Origin: RYN-230 sp963793825
GTDB taxonomy: Bacteria > Actinomycetota > Actinomycetes > Streptosporangiales > Streptosporangiaceae
DNA length: 64,000 nucleotides
NCBI GenBank assembly: GCA_963793825.1
Contig: CAWCBE010000007.1
Location: forward strand, 496,001-560,000
Direction: 5' to 3'
Shown one piece after another: positions 21,999 through 30,651 of this stretch. A program made the position numbers and the translations under genes. The notes beneath the pieces are model-generated. The model ran no database searches. It was not told where the DNA came from and worked only from the letters and a program-made list of their open reading frames with translations. Every line of letters starts with the position of its first letter. The stretch's first letter is position 1.

Positions 21999-22206
21999 TC
22001 TATATGCAACCGCTGATCTGGGGTCGCACCGCGAGGCGGTGCCAGCCAGAAGTGCAGCGGGAGCTGACAAAAAGAGTGCCCTGCCCGGGCGGCCGAAGCC
22101 GTCCATGAAGGCGATCTTGGCAAATCCGTAGTGTGACCTGTACCGTTACCGGACAGACCCCACTGACGGGGGTTGTGCATGTGCACTGGCTTTTAGCACG
22201 CTGTTG

Positions 22207-22215
22207 AGTTCTCAA
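22207..22215 (-). promoter_or_regulatory. boxA-like antitermination element in the rrn leader
   Basis: TTGAGAACT on the minus strand, about 210 nt upstream of 16S. It is repeated exactly before 23S (20187-20195). TTGAGAACTCAAC leader motifs are typical of actinobacterial rrn leaders. Confidence 0.65.
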
Positions 22216-22269
22216 GGAGCGGACGCGCACCCTTGCTCGGCTTTCGCCTTGTTCGGGGGCAACCCTTCT

Positions 22270-22298
22270 AACTTACCTGCAGATCCCGGGACTGTCAA
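22270..22298 (-). promoter_or_regulatory. rrn promoter P2 (-35 TTGACA, 17 bp, -10 TAAGTT)
   Basis: On the minus strand a consensus -35 TTGACA (22293-22298) is followed after exactly 17 bases by TAAGTT (22270-22275). It lies about 270 bp upstream of 16S and is the proximal of two tandem promoters. It looks like a housekeeping-sigma promoter. Confidence 0.75.
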
Positions 22299-22482
22299 GG
22301 CCCTATCTCTAGGATTTCGACTTGGCCCTGCGACCTGCGCCAGGCTCAGCATACCTGCGATCCGGGACCACTCGTGACCGAGTTCCGCCTCGCAGGCAGT
22401 TGATCAGCCTGGCTGATCTACTTACTGGGCCCCTTGGGGTCCGGCCCGCCAGCGGCGTTCCGTTTCCCTCGGCGCAGGAGAA

Positions 22483-22511
22483 ACACTAGGCAGCAAAGCT
22501 GTTCCCGTCAA
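22483..22511 (-). promoter_or_regulatory. rrn promoter P1 (-35 TTGACG, 17 bp, -10 TAGTGT)
   Basis: A second minus-strand promoter, with TTGACG (22506-22511) and TAGTGT (22483-22488) at 17-bp spacing, lies 213 bp upstream of P2. Tandem promoters are normal for rrn operons. I see no gene between 22512 and the tyrS stop at 22872; that stretch is presumably untranslated. Confidence 0.65.
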
Positions 22512-22871
22512 ATCGGGGCTTCCCGGGCTGGTCACCGGCCGGACACCTGGCGTTGACCTGCGGCGCGGCCCGGCCCGGGGCGCAAAGCACGCCCCAGCGC
22601 ACCGTTAAGCGGCCCGCCTCGACCCGGGTTTGTGAGTTTGGCAACAAGGAGACTGGGGAGAAAATTTCGCTCGGCCCTCTCAGGCTCGCCCTAGCCAGTC
22701 CTCGCCGCTCCCGTCAGGCCCACCAACGGGGTCTCGGCGGGTGGCGAGCGCGCTGCCGCGGTCACCCACAGGCGGGCGACAGTCACGTCACCGGATGTGA
22801 ATGAAGCCCCAGCCATGCTGGGGCAGGCGGGCAGGCGGCAGCGCGCCTGTCCCTACCGGGGCGGAGGGTGG

Positions 22872-24155
22872 TCAGGCGCGGACGACACGGATGCCGCCTA
22901 CGGTGCGCTTGCCGCGCCGCAGCACGAGGAACTGCCCGTGCAGCAGGCCCGTACGGTCGGGGCGGGCGTCCTCGGCGGTCACCTTGCGGTTGTTGAGGTA
23001 TGCGCCGCCCTCGTTGATGACCCGGCGGGCGGCGGACTTGCTGGGCACGATCCCGGTGGCCACTATCAGGTCGGCTACCGGGGGCAGCTCATCGTCCTCA
23101 CCCAGCGTCACCGTGGCCGACGGGACCTCAGCCAGCGCGGCGGCCAGCGTCTTCTCGTCCAGGTCCGCGAGTTCCCCCTGGCCGAACAGGGCGTGGCTGG
23201 CCGCGATGGCCCTCTCGGTCTCCGCCTGGCCATGGACCAGCTCGGTGACTTCCGCGGCCAGGACCCGCTGTGCCATCCGGGCGGACGGCTTGTCCCGGAT
23301 CTCCTGCTCCAGCGCCTCGATCTCCTCCCGGGAGCGGAATGTGAACACCCGGAGCAGGCCGGGCACTTCCTCGTCGGTGCGGTTCAGCCAGAACTGGTAG
23401 AACGCATACGGGCTCATCAGGTCGGGGCTGATCCAGACGGCCCCGCCCTCGGTCTTGCCGTACTTGGTGCCGTCCGGCTTGGTGATCAGGGGCGTGGCCA
23501 GCGCGTGCACCGTAGCGCCCTCGACCCGCCTGATCAGGTCCACCCCGGCGACCAGGTTGCCCCACTGGTCGCTGCCGCCTAGCTGCAGGAGGCACTCGTG
23601 CCGCCGGTGCAGCTCCAGGAAGTCGTTGGCCTGCAGGATCTGGTAGCTGAACTCGGTGTAGCTGATCCCCCCGGCCTCCAGCCGGGCCTTGACCGATTCC
23701 CGGCTGAGCATCTGGTTGACCGGGAAGTGCTTGCCGATGTCGCGGAGGAACTCCAGCGCCGACAGCGGCCCGGTCCAGTCCAGGTTGCTGACCACCAGCG
23801 CACCGGTCGGCCCGGAGCCGAAGTCCAGGAACCGGGCCACCTCGCCGCGGATCCGCTGCACCCACTCGGCGACCGCCTCGCGAGAGTTGAGTACCCGCTC
23901 GGCCGACTTCCCGCTGGGATCCCCGATCAGCCCGGTCGCCCCGCCGACCAGCGCGATCGGCCGGTGGCCGGCCAGCTGGAAGCGCCGCATGGTGAGCAGC
24001 AGCACCAGGTTGCCGATGTGCAGGCCCGGCGCCGTGGGATCGAACCCGCCATAGAGCGTGACCGGCCCGGAGTCGAGCGTCTTACGCAGCTCATCGGAGT
24101 CGGTGGAATGCGCGATCAGCCCGCGCCAGGTCAGCTCGCCGAGGATGTCGGTCAC
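22872..24155 (-). CDS. tyrS: Tyrosyl-tRNA synthetase
   Basis: A 427-residue class I synthetase from GTG 24155 (VTDILGELTWRGLIAHSTD). HIGH-like motif: APGLHIGNLVLLL. Tyrosine-pocket residues are in LYGGFDPTAPG and YQILQANDFLELH. The KMSKS-equivalent is KYGKTEGG, the normal variant in bacterial TyrRS. A C-terminal S4 domain reads PSKSAARRVINEGGAYLNNR. The GTG overlaps the mpg stop as GTGA; the longer frame upstream belongs to mpg shadows. The gene ends about 360 bp before the rrn promoters. Confidence 0.96.
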   Translation of the reverse strand: MTDILGELTWRGLIAHSTDSDELRKTLDSGPVTLYGGFDPTAPGLHIGNLVLLLTMRRFQLAGHRPIALVGGATGLIGDPSGKSAERVLNSREAVAEWVQRIRGEVARFLDFGSGPTGALVVSNLDWTGPLSALEFLRDIGKHFPVNQMLSRESVKARLEAGGISYTEFSYQILQANDFLELHRRHECLLQLGGSDQWGNLVAGVDLIRRVEGATVHALATPLITKPDGTKYGKTEGGAVWISPDLMSPYAFYQFWLNRTDEEVPGLLRVFTFRSREEIEALEQEIRDKPSARMAQRVLAAEVTELVHGQAETERAIAASHALFGQGELADLDEKTLAAALAEVPSATVTLGEDDELPPVADLIVATGIVPSKSAARRVINEGGAYLNNRKVTAEDARPDRTGLLHGQFLVLRRGKRTVGGIRVVRA

Positions 24156-24892
24156 CGGCCCATCGTGCCACCTTCGCCGGACGAAGGTGAAACCGCTTTT
24201 GCCCTGGCCCGCGGGACATGCGGACGGTATGCGGACACCGTCGGGTCGCCGGTCAGCCAGAACCGCCAGGGCCGGTCGGCGGCGCTGCTGACCCCGACCC
24301 GGGGGCCGCGGCTGACCGCGGGCAGCGGGCCGGAGCCCGCCGCGAGCGGCCGCGGCCGGATGCGCAGGGGGGACGCCGCGGCGCACACGTCCGCGCCGTC
24401 CTGGGCCCGGTCGATGCCGAGCGCCTGGCACAGCCGCGCCGGTCCCCGGGCCAGATCACGCTGAGCCAGATCACGCTGAGCCGGGTCACGCTGAGCCGGG
24501 TCACGCTGAGCCGGAGCGGCCACGCCCGCCCGCCCCGCCAGACGGCGCTCCGCCGCCAGCGGCACCCCCTCGATCACCCGGCCGGCCCGGAGCAGCACCG
24601 CGGTCGCCGTGCCTTCCGGCCCGCAGACCAGGTTGACGCAGAAGTGCATGCCGTAGGTGAAGTACACGTAGGCATGCCCGGGCGGGCCGAACATCACCGC
24701 GTTCCGCGCGGTCCGCCCCCGGTAGGCGTGCGACGCCGGGTCGGCGGTCCCCTCGTACGCCTCCACCTCGGTCAGCTGCACCGCCACCCGGCCCTCGGCG
24801 GTGTCATGCTCGAGCACGCAGCCGAGCAGCTCCGCCGCCACCTGGAGCGAGGAGCCGGCGAAGAACCCGCGCGGGAGCACCGGACTGGTCAA
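24152..24892 (-). CDS. mpg: 3-methyladenine DNA glycosylase (AAG/Mpg family)
   Basis: A 246-residue alkyl-base excision enzyme. Family motifs are LTEVEAYEGTADPASHAYRG (active-site Glu), RNAVMFGPPGHAYVYFTYGM and HFCVNLVC. GPARLCQALGID matches the conserved GPGKLCxALGI block. Between the two halves is a 20-residue repeat insertion (AQRDP/LAQRD) that the family lacks. The C-terminal RPWRFWLTGDPTVS is typical (KPWRF...DNPxVS). It overlaps argH at its start and tyrS at its stop, so it is probably co-transcribed with the arginine operon. Confidence 0.92.
   Translation of the reverse strand: MTSPVLPRGFFAGSSLQVAAELLGCVLEHDTAEGRVAVQLTEVEAYEGTADPASHAYRGRTARNAVMFGPPGHAYVYFTYGMHFCVNLVCGPEGTATAVLLRAGRVIEGVPLAAERRLAGRAGVAAPAQRDPAQRDPAQRDLAQRDLARGPARLCQALGIDRAQDGADVCAAASPLRIRPRPLAAGSGPLPAVSRGPRVGVSSAADRPWRFWLTGDPTVSAYRPHVPRARAKAVSPSSGEGGTMGR
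24451..24510 (-). repeat. Four 15-bp tandem repeats inside mpg
   Basis: Four 15-bp units, two each of two variants (ccagatcacgctgag and ccgggtcacgctgag), encode AQRDP/LAQRD in a surface loop of the glycosylase. The frame is preserved. Confidence 0.95.
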
Positions 24893-26307
24893 CGGGCCGC
24901 CCAGGCGGCGTGCTCATCCACCTCCGCGCGGAGCGCGGCCAGCTGCTCGGCGACCCGGTCCGGGGCGGTGCCCCCGGGGGCCTTCCGCGCCGCCAGCGCG
25001 CCCCGGACGGAGAGCACCTCGCGGATGTCCGGGGTCAGGTGCTCGGAGATCTTGGCCAGGTCCTCGTCGCTGACGTCGGGCAGGTCGCAGTCATTGACCT
25101 GGCACCACACGACCAGGTGGCCGACCACCTCGTGCGCGTCGCGGAACGGGACGCCCCGCCGGACCAGCAGCTCCGCCAGGTCGGTGGCGAGCGCGAACCC
25201 GGTGCTGGCCCCGCGCGAGAGGCGGTCAGCATGAACGTGCAGGGTGGCAACCAGGCCGGCCAGCGCGGGCAGGACCAGCAGCAGCGTGTCCACCGCGTCG
25301 AAGACCGGCTCCTTGTCCTCCTGCAGGTCGCGGTTGTAGGTCAGCGGCAGGCCCTTGAGCGTGGTCAGCAGGCCGGTAAGGCCGCCGATGAGGCGGCCGG
25401 CCTTGCCCCGGGCCAGCTCGGCGACGTCCGGGTTCTTCTTCTGCGGCATGATCGAGGAGCCGGTCGCATAGGCGTCATCGATCTCGATCCAGCTGAACTC
25501 AGAGGTCGCCCACAGCACGATCTCCTCGCCCAGCCGGGACAGGTGCACCCCGAGCAGGGCCGCCGCGAAGCAGAATTCAGCCGCGAAGTCCCGGTCGCTC
25601 ACCGCGTCCATGGAATTCGGCGCGGCGCGGTCGAAGCCGAGTTCCGCCGCCACTGCCTCCGGGTCCAGCGGCAGCGACGAGCCGGCCAGCGCGCCCGCGC
25701 CGAGCGGGCACACCGCGGCGCGCTTGTCCCAGTCGCGGAGCCGGCTGACGTCCCGGGCCAGCGCCTGGGCGTGGGCCAGCAGCTGGTGCCCGAACACCAC
25801 CGGCTGGGCGTGCTGCAGGTGGGTCATGCCGGGCGCGGGGGTGTGCACGTGCTGCTCGGCCTGGGCGAGCAGGGCAGTCTCCAGCTCGGCTACCCGCGAC
25901 GCCACCCGGCGGGCGTGATCGCGCAGGTACATCCTCAGGTCGGTGGCGACCTGGTCGTTCCGGCTGCGGCCGGCCCGGAGCTTACCGCCCAGCGCGCCGA
26001 CCCGTTCCAGCAGCCCGCGTTCCAGGGCGGTGTGCACGTCCTCGTCCGCCACGGTAGGCCGGAACCGGCCGGCCTGGCACGCCTCGTCCAGGTCGTCCAG
26101 CGCGGCCAGCAGGCGGGCCGCCTCCTCGTCGGTGAGCAGCCCGGCCCGGTGCAGCACCCGGGCGTGCGCCCGGGACGCCAGCAGGTCGTAAGGGGCCAGC
26201 CGCCAGTCGAACTGGACGCTCACCGACAGCCGGGCCAGAGCCTCCGCGGGGCTGGACCCGAACCGGCCGCCCCACAGCCGGGTCGGCGTGCGCTCCTCCT
26301 CTGCCAC
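24889..26307 (-). CDS. argH: Argininosuccinate lyase
   Basis: 472 residues from GTG 26307 (VAEEERTPTRLWGGRFG), preceded by GGAAGGAA. It catalyses the last arginine step, argininosuccinate to arginine and fumarate. Signature: TGSSIMPQKKNPDVAELARG, with the catalytic Ser in the flexible loop. Other conserved blocks are GRSRNDQVATDLRMYLRDHA and LTYNRDLQEDKEPVFDAVDT. The longer upstream frame has no family similarity. It follows argG in the cluster after 143 bp and overlaps mpg by four bases. Confidence 0.96.
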   Translation of the reverse strand: MAEEERTPTRLWGGRFGSSPAEALARLSVSVQFDWRLAPYDLLASRAHARVLHRAGLLTDEEAARLLAALDDLDEACQAGRFRPTVADEDVHTALERGLLERVGALGGKLRAGRSRNDQVATDLRMYLRDHARRVASRVAELETALLAQAEQHVHTPAPGMTHLQHAQPVVFGHQLLAHAQALARDVSRLRDWDKRAAVCPLGAGALAGSSLPLDPEAVAAELGFDRAAPNSMDAVSDRDFAAEFCFAAALLGVHLSRLGEEIVLWATSEFSWIEIDDAYATGSSIMPQKKNPDVAELARGKAGRLIGGLTGLLTTLKGLPLTYNRDLQEDKEPVFDAVDTLLLVLPALAGLVATLHVHADRLSRGASTGFALATDLAELLVRRGVPFRDAHEVVGHLVVWCQVNDCDLPDVSDEDLAKISEHLTPDIREVLSVRGALAARKAPGGTAPDRVAEQLAALRAEVDEHAAWAAR

Positions 26308-26450
26308 CAGGTTCCTTCCCTCGTGCTCCGGTGCTGCCGGGAATGCCGATGCTGCCTCGGAATGGTAGTGCGGTGCCGCCGGACGGCGGCACCGCACTCG
26401 GTGATCGTGGCCGGGTTCCGGCCGCCGGGCGGCCGTTCCCGGAGAACGGG

Positions 26451-27656
26451 TCAGCCCGCCGTGCCGGCGTCCCGCATCGCGGCGATCTTGCTGGGCAGGC
26501 CCCAGAGCTCCACGAATCCCTTGGCCAGCGACTGGTCGAAGGTATCGCCGGTGTCGTAGGTGGCCAGCTTGTAGTCGTACAGGGAGACCGGGCTCCGGCG
26601 GCCGGTCACCACGGCCCGGCCGCCGGACAGCCTGAGCCGGATGTCCCCGGTGACGTGCTTGGAGGCCTCGGCGATGAACGCGTCCAGGGCCTGCTTGAGC
26701 GGGGAGAACCACAGCCCGTCATAGACCAGCTCGGTCCACCGCTGCTCGGCCTGGCGCTTGAACCGGGCCAGGTCCCGCTCCACGCAGACGTTCTCCAGTT
26801 CCTGGTGCGCGGCGATCAGCGCGATGGCGGCGGGCGCCTCGTAGACCTCCCGGCTCTTGATCCCGACCAGCCGGTCCTCCACCATGTCCAGCCGGCCGAC
26901 GCCCTGCGCCCCGGCCCGGGCGTTGAGCTCGGTGACCAGTTCCAGCGGGGTCAGCTCACGACCGTCGATGGCGACCGGGATGCCCTCGGCAAAGGTGAGC
27001 ACCAGCTCGTCCGGGTCACGGGGTACCGACGGGTCGGCGGTGTAGTCGTAGACGTCCTCGATAGGGGCGTTCCAGATGTCTTCCAGGAACCCGGTCTCCA
27101 CCGCCCGGCCCCACAGGTTCTGGTCGATGGAGTACGGGGACCGCGAGGTCACGTCGATGGGCAGGCCGCGCTCCTCGGCGAAGGCGATCGCCTTGTCCCG
27201 GGTCATGCCGGAGTCGCGGACCGGCGCCAGCACGTTCACCTCGGGGGCCACGGCGGCCAGCCCGACCTCGAACCGGACCTGGTCGTTGCCCTTGCCGGTA
27301 CAGCCGTGCGCCACCACGCTGGCGCCGTGCTGGCGGGCCACCCGGGCCAGGTGGCTGACGATCAGCGGCCGGGACAGCGCGGAGACGAGCGGGTAGCGGT
27401 CCATGTACAGGGCGTTGGCCCGCAGGGCCGGCATGCAGTACTCGGCGGCATACTCGGCCCGCAGGTCGGCCACCTCGGCCTCGGCGGCGCCGCAGGCCAG
27501 GGCCCGCTCCCGGATCACGCCCAGGTCCTCGCCGCCCTGGCCAACGTCCACCGCCAGGGCGATCACCTCGGCACCGGTCTGCTCGGCGATCCAGCCGATG
27601 GCGACCGAGGTGTCCAGGCCGCCGGAATATGCCAGTACGACGCGCTCCGTCATCAT
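26451..27656 (-). CDS. argG: Argininosuccinate synthase
   Basis: 401 residues. The ATP pyrophosphatase P-loop is VVLAYSGGLDTSVAIGWIAE near the N-terminus. Citrulline/aspartate-binding blocks include ARQHGASVVAHGCTGKGNDQ and YSIDQNLWGRAVETG. It joins citrulline and aspartate. Two adjacent ATGs occur at the start; the first overlaps the argR stop (ATGA). Length is normal. Confidence 0.96.
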   Translation of the reverse strand: MMTERVVLAYSGGLDTSVAIGWIAEQTGAEVIALAVDVGQGGEDLGVIRERALACGAAEAEVADLRAEYAAEYCMPALRANALYMDRYPLVSALSRPLIVSHLARVARQHGASVVAHGCTGKGNDQVRFEVGLAAVAPEVNVLAPVRDSGMTRDKAIAFAEERGLPIDVTSRSPYSIDQNLWGRAVETGFLEDIWNAPIEDVYDYTADPSVPRDPDELVLTFAEGIPVAIDGRELTPLELVTELNARAGAQGVGRLDMVEDRLVGIKSREVYEAPAAIALIAAHQELENVCVERDLARFKRQAEQRWTELVYDGLWFSPLKQALDAFIAEASKHVTGDIRLRLSGGRAVVTGRRSPVSLYDYKLATYDTGDTFDQSLAKGFVELWGLPSKIAAMRDAGTAG

Positions 27657-28384
27657 GTGTCCCTTGGGTCGATGGGACCCGGGGCCGCACCCCGGGGGGT
27701 TGGGTAATCAGCGCCGGCCACGGCGGAGGTCAGCATGGCTAAGGTCCTCCGCTCGGCCAGCCGGAGCAGGGCCCGCGCCACGTCCTCGCCGCCGTCCGGG
27801 ACGCGCGCGATGACCAGCACGGTGTCGTCGCCGGCCACCGTGCCGAGGATCGACGGCCAGGCGGCGTGGTCGATCGCCGAGGCGAGGAACTGCGCCGCCC
27901 CCGCGGGGGTGCGCAGCACCACCAGGTTGGCGCTGGCCTCCGCGCTGAGCAGGAACTCGGCCGCGATGCGGGCCAGCCGCCCCGCAGGCTCCCGGTCCTG
28001 CAGGCCGCCGGCCGCCCCGGCCGGGAGGCCCGGGCCGCGGGCGGCCAGCGGCCCGAGGCCGCCGCGGGCGCCCGCGGGCACGGCCACCCGGCCGGGCCGC
28101 GCCGCCAGCGGCCCGCCCGACAGCGCGCCGGCCAGCCCGCCCGGCCGGGACCCGGGCCCGCCCGGCTCCCCGGGCAGCGCGTAGACCAGCGCCCCGTCCG
28201 GGCCGCGCAGCCGAACCGCGCCCAGCTCGTCGAGGTCGCGGGACAGGGTGGCCTGGGTGACCTTCACGCCCCGCTGGGCGAGCAGCTCGGCGAGTTCTTC
28301 CTGGGACCGGACCGCGGCCTGGGCCAGGATGCCGCTGATCTGCGCCTGGCGGGCGGTCTTGGTAACCGGGCTGACCGGGTTCAC
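27653..28384 (-). CDS. argR: Arginine repressor
   Basis: 243 residues from GTG 28384, which overlaps the argF stop (GTGA). The N-terminal winged helix reads KTARQAQISGILAQAAVRSQ, with recognition helix VTQATLSRDLDELGAVRL. The C-terminal hexamerisation and arginine-binding domain has AAWPSILGTVAGDDTVLVIA (GTxAGDDT, with the Asp pair that binds arginine). Between them is a Gly/Pro/Ala/Arg-rich linker of about 70 residues; usual ArgR is about 170 residues. It presumably represses the promoter upstream of argC (33947-33975). Confidence 0.94.
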   Translation of the reverse strand: MNPVSPVTKTARQAQISGILAQAAVRSQEELAELLAQRGVKVTQATLSRDLDELGAVRLRGPDGALVYALPGEPGGPGSRPGGLAGALSGGPLAARPGRVAVPAGARGGLGPLAARGPGLPAGAAGGLQDREPAGRLARIAAEFLLSAEASANLVVLRTPAGAAQFLASAIDHAAWPSILGTVAGDDTVLVIARVPDGGEDVARALLRLAERRTLAMLTSAVAGADYPTPRGAAPGPIDPRDT

Positions 28385-29307
28385 TGAGACCCCTCCAGCA
28401 GCCAGGCGAGCAGCGCCTTCTGCGCGTGCAGCCGGTTCTCCGCCTCGTCCCAGACCACGCTGCGCGGGCCATCTAGCACGCCGGCGGTGATCTCCTGGCC
28501 GCGGTGGGCGGGCAGGCAGTGCAGTACCACGCAGCCCGGCGCGGCCAGCGCCAGCTTCTCCTCGTCGAGCTGGAACGGGCGCAGCGCCGCGATCCGCCCG
28601 GTTTCCTGGCCTTCCTGCCCCATGGAGGTCCACACGTCGGTGGCCAGCACGTCGGCGTCCGCGCAGGCGGCCTTGACGTCGCCGGTCACGTCGGCGGAGC
28701 CGCCGGTGGCGGCCGCGATGGCCGTGGCGTCGGCCAGCACCCCCGGGTCGGGGCGGTAGGCCGGCGGGGCCGCGATCCGCACGTGCAGCCCGGCGGTGGC
28801 CCCGCCGAGCAGGTAGGAGTGCGCCATGTTGCTGGCCCCGTCACCGAGGAAGGCCAGCTTCAGCCCGGCCAGGCGGCCGTGCGCCTCCCGGATCGTCTGC
28901 AGGTCGGCCAGCACCTGGCAGGGGTGGAACTGGTCGGTGAGGGCGTTGATCACCGGCACGGTGCCCGCCGCGGCCATCTCGGCCACCCGGTCCTGGCCGA
29001 ACGTGCGCCAGGCGATCGCGGCTACCTGCCGGCTCAGCACCCGGGCGGTGTCCCCGACCGGCTCGCCCCGGCCCAGCTGGGACGACTGAGCGTCGATGAC
29101 CATCGGCTGGCCGCCCAGCTCGGCCACCCCGACGGTGAAGGAGATCCTGGTCCGGGTGGACGGCTTGTCGAACAGCAGCGCGACGGTGCGCGGCCCGGCC
29201 AGCGGCCGGTAGCCGAACCGGTCGGCCTTCATGGCGTCGGCCAGGTCCAGCACCGCGGCCTGCTCGGCCGGGCTGAGGTCATCGTCGCGCAGGAAGTGAC
29301 GGGTCAT
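28381..29307 (-). CDS. argF: Ornithine carbamoyltransferase
   Basis: 308 residues. Carbamoyl-phosphate site: FDKPSTRTRISFTVGVAELG (STRTR). DQFHPCQVLADLQTI is the HPxQ motif, and VVLHCLPAHRGQEITAGVLD holds the HCLP ornithine-site motif. It makes citrulline from ornithine. The ATG overlaps the argD stop (ATGA). Confidence 0.96.
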   Translation of the reverse strand: MTRHFLRDDDLSPAEQAAVLDLADAMKADRFGYRPLAGPRTVALLFDKPSTRTRISFTVGVAELGGQPMVIDAQSSQLGRGEPVGDTARVLSRQVAAIAWRTFGQDRVAEMAAAGTVPVINALTDQFHPCQVLADLQTIREAHGRLAGLKLAFLGDGASNMAHSYLLGGATAGLHVRIAAPPAYRPDPGVLADATAIAAATGGSADVTGDVKAACADADVLATDVWTSMGQEGQETGRIAALRPFQLDEEKLALAAPGCVVLHCLPAHRGQEITAGVLDGPRSVVWDEAENRLHAQKALLAWLLEGSQ

Positions 29308-30536
29308 CGCGGGCCTCCCGGCGCGGCGGGGACGGTCTCCGGCTGCGTGGCCGCCGCGTCAAGGATGGCGGGCAGCGCGGCGAGGAACGCGGCGGCGTCG
29401 GCGGCGCCGGTGATGAGCGGCGGTGCCAGCCGCACCGCGTCCGGCTGCACCGCGTTGACCAGGAACCCGGCGTCGCGGGCCGCGGCTTCCACCCGGGCGG
29501 CGGTCGGCTCGGTGAGCACCGCGGCCAGCCACAGGCCCCGGCCGCGGACCCCGGCCAGCAGCGGGTGGCTGACCTGCGCCAGCCCGTCGGCGAGCTGCGC
29601 GCCGACGGCGGCCGCGCGGGCCAGCAGGCCGTCGGCGTCGATAGTGTCGAGCACGGCGAGCGCGGCGGCGCAGGCCACCGGGTTGCCGCCGAACGTGCTG
29701 CCGTGGTCGCCCTTGCGCAGGGCGGTGGCGGCGGCGCCGAACCCGAGGCAGGCGCCGATCGGCAGGCCGCCGCCCAGCCCCTTGGCCAGGGTGAGCACGT
29801 CCGGCCGCACCCCGTCAGCCTGGTGCGCGAACCAGTGGCCAGTGCGCCCGATGCCGCTCTGGATCTCGTCCAGCACCAGCAGCGCGCCGGCCGCGTCGCA
29901 GGCCGCGCGGGCCGCGGCCAGGTAGCCCTCGGGCGGCGGCTGCACGCCGCCCTCGCCGAGGGCCGGCTCCAGCACGACCGCCGCGCAGTCCTCCCGCACC
30001 GCCTCTCGCAGCGCGGCCGCGTCCCCGTAGGGCACGAACCGCACGTCAAACCCGAAGGGCCCGAACGGCTCCCTGATGGAACTCTTGCCCGTCAGCGCCA
30101 GGGCCCCCATGGTCCGGCCGTGGAACCCGTGCTCGGCGGCGACGAACACCGGGCGGCCGGGGCCCTGGTGGCGGCGCACCAGCTTGAGCGCGGCCTCGTT
30201 GGCCTCGGTACCGGAATTGGCGAAGAAGACCCGGCCGGTGCCGGCCGCGCCGAGCAGTCCGAGCAGCCGTTCCGCGAGCGCGATCTCGGTCTCGTGCAGG
30301 TACAGGTTGGAGGTGTGCGCCAGCCTGGCCACCTGCGCGGTGACCGCGGCGACCAGGGCCGGGTGGGCGTGTCCCAGCGAGCTGACCGCGATGCCGGCCA
30401 CCAGGTCGGTGTACTCCCGGCCGTCGGCGTCCCAGACCCGGCAGCCCTGGCCGTGGGTGAGCGCCAGCGGGGGGAGCCCGTAGTTCGGCATCAGGGCGGC
30501 CTCGAACCGCGCCTGCAGCCGCTCCGTGGCGCTCAC
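29304..30536 (-). CDS. argD: Acetylornithine aminotransferase
   Basis: 410 residues from GTG 30536 (VSATERLQARFEAALMPNYG); a GTG at 30554 is also possible. It is a class III PLP enzyme: the glycine loop is FANSGTEANEAALKLVRRH, LVLDEIQSGIGRTG holds the cofactor Asp, and the Schiff-base Lys is in LTLAKGLGGGLPIGACLGF. It converts N-acetylglutamate semialdehyde to N-acetylornithine. It is separated from argB by 115 bp containing a large inverted repeat. Confidence 0.95.
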   Translation of the reverse strand: MSATERLQARFEAALMPNYGLPPLALTHGQGCRVWDADGREYTDLVAGIAVSSLGHAHPALVAAVTAQVARLAHTSNLYLHETEIALAERLLGLLGAAGTGRVFFANSGTEANEAALKLVRRHQGPGRPVFVAAEHGFHGRTMGALALTGKSSIREPFGPFGFDVRFVPYGDAAALREAVREDCAAVVLEPALGEGGVQPPPEGYLAAARAACDAAGALLVLDEIQSGIGRTGHWFAHQADGVRPDVLTLAKGLGGGLPIGACLGFGAAATALRKGDHGSTFGGNPVACAAALAVLDTIDADGLLARAAAVGAQLADGLAQVSHPLLAGVRGRGLWLAAVLTEPTAARVEAAARDAGFLVNAVQPDAVRLAPPLITGAADAAAFLAALPAILDAAATQPETVPAAPGGPR

Positions 30537-30559
30537 CGCTGCCCCCCCGGCCACCGGCC

Positions 30560-30634
30560 CGACTTATCACTCCAGCGATGCCCGTCGAACCCGATAAACG
30601 GGACATATATCCGCACTTCTGGGGTGATAAGTCG
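30560..30634. promoter_or_regulatory. 16-bp inverted repeat in the argB-argD gap
   Basis: CGACTTATCACTCCAG (30560-30575) and its near-perfect complement (30619-30634, one mismatch) flank 43 bases. Inside them is a smaller CCCG-ATAAA-CGGG dyad. The segment is much richer in A/T than its surroundings. It does not resemble the TTATGCA half-sites upstream of argC. It could be an operator pair, an RNA hairpin that tunes argD expression, or the remnant of a miniature element. Confidence 0.75.
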
Positions 30635-30651
30635 CGGATGGGCGGCGCGGA

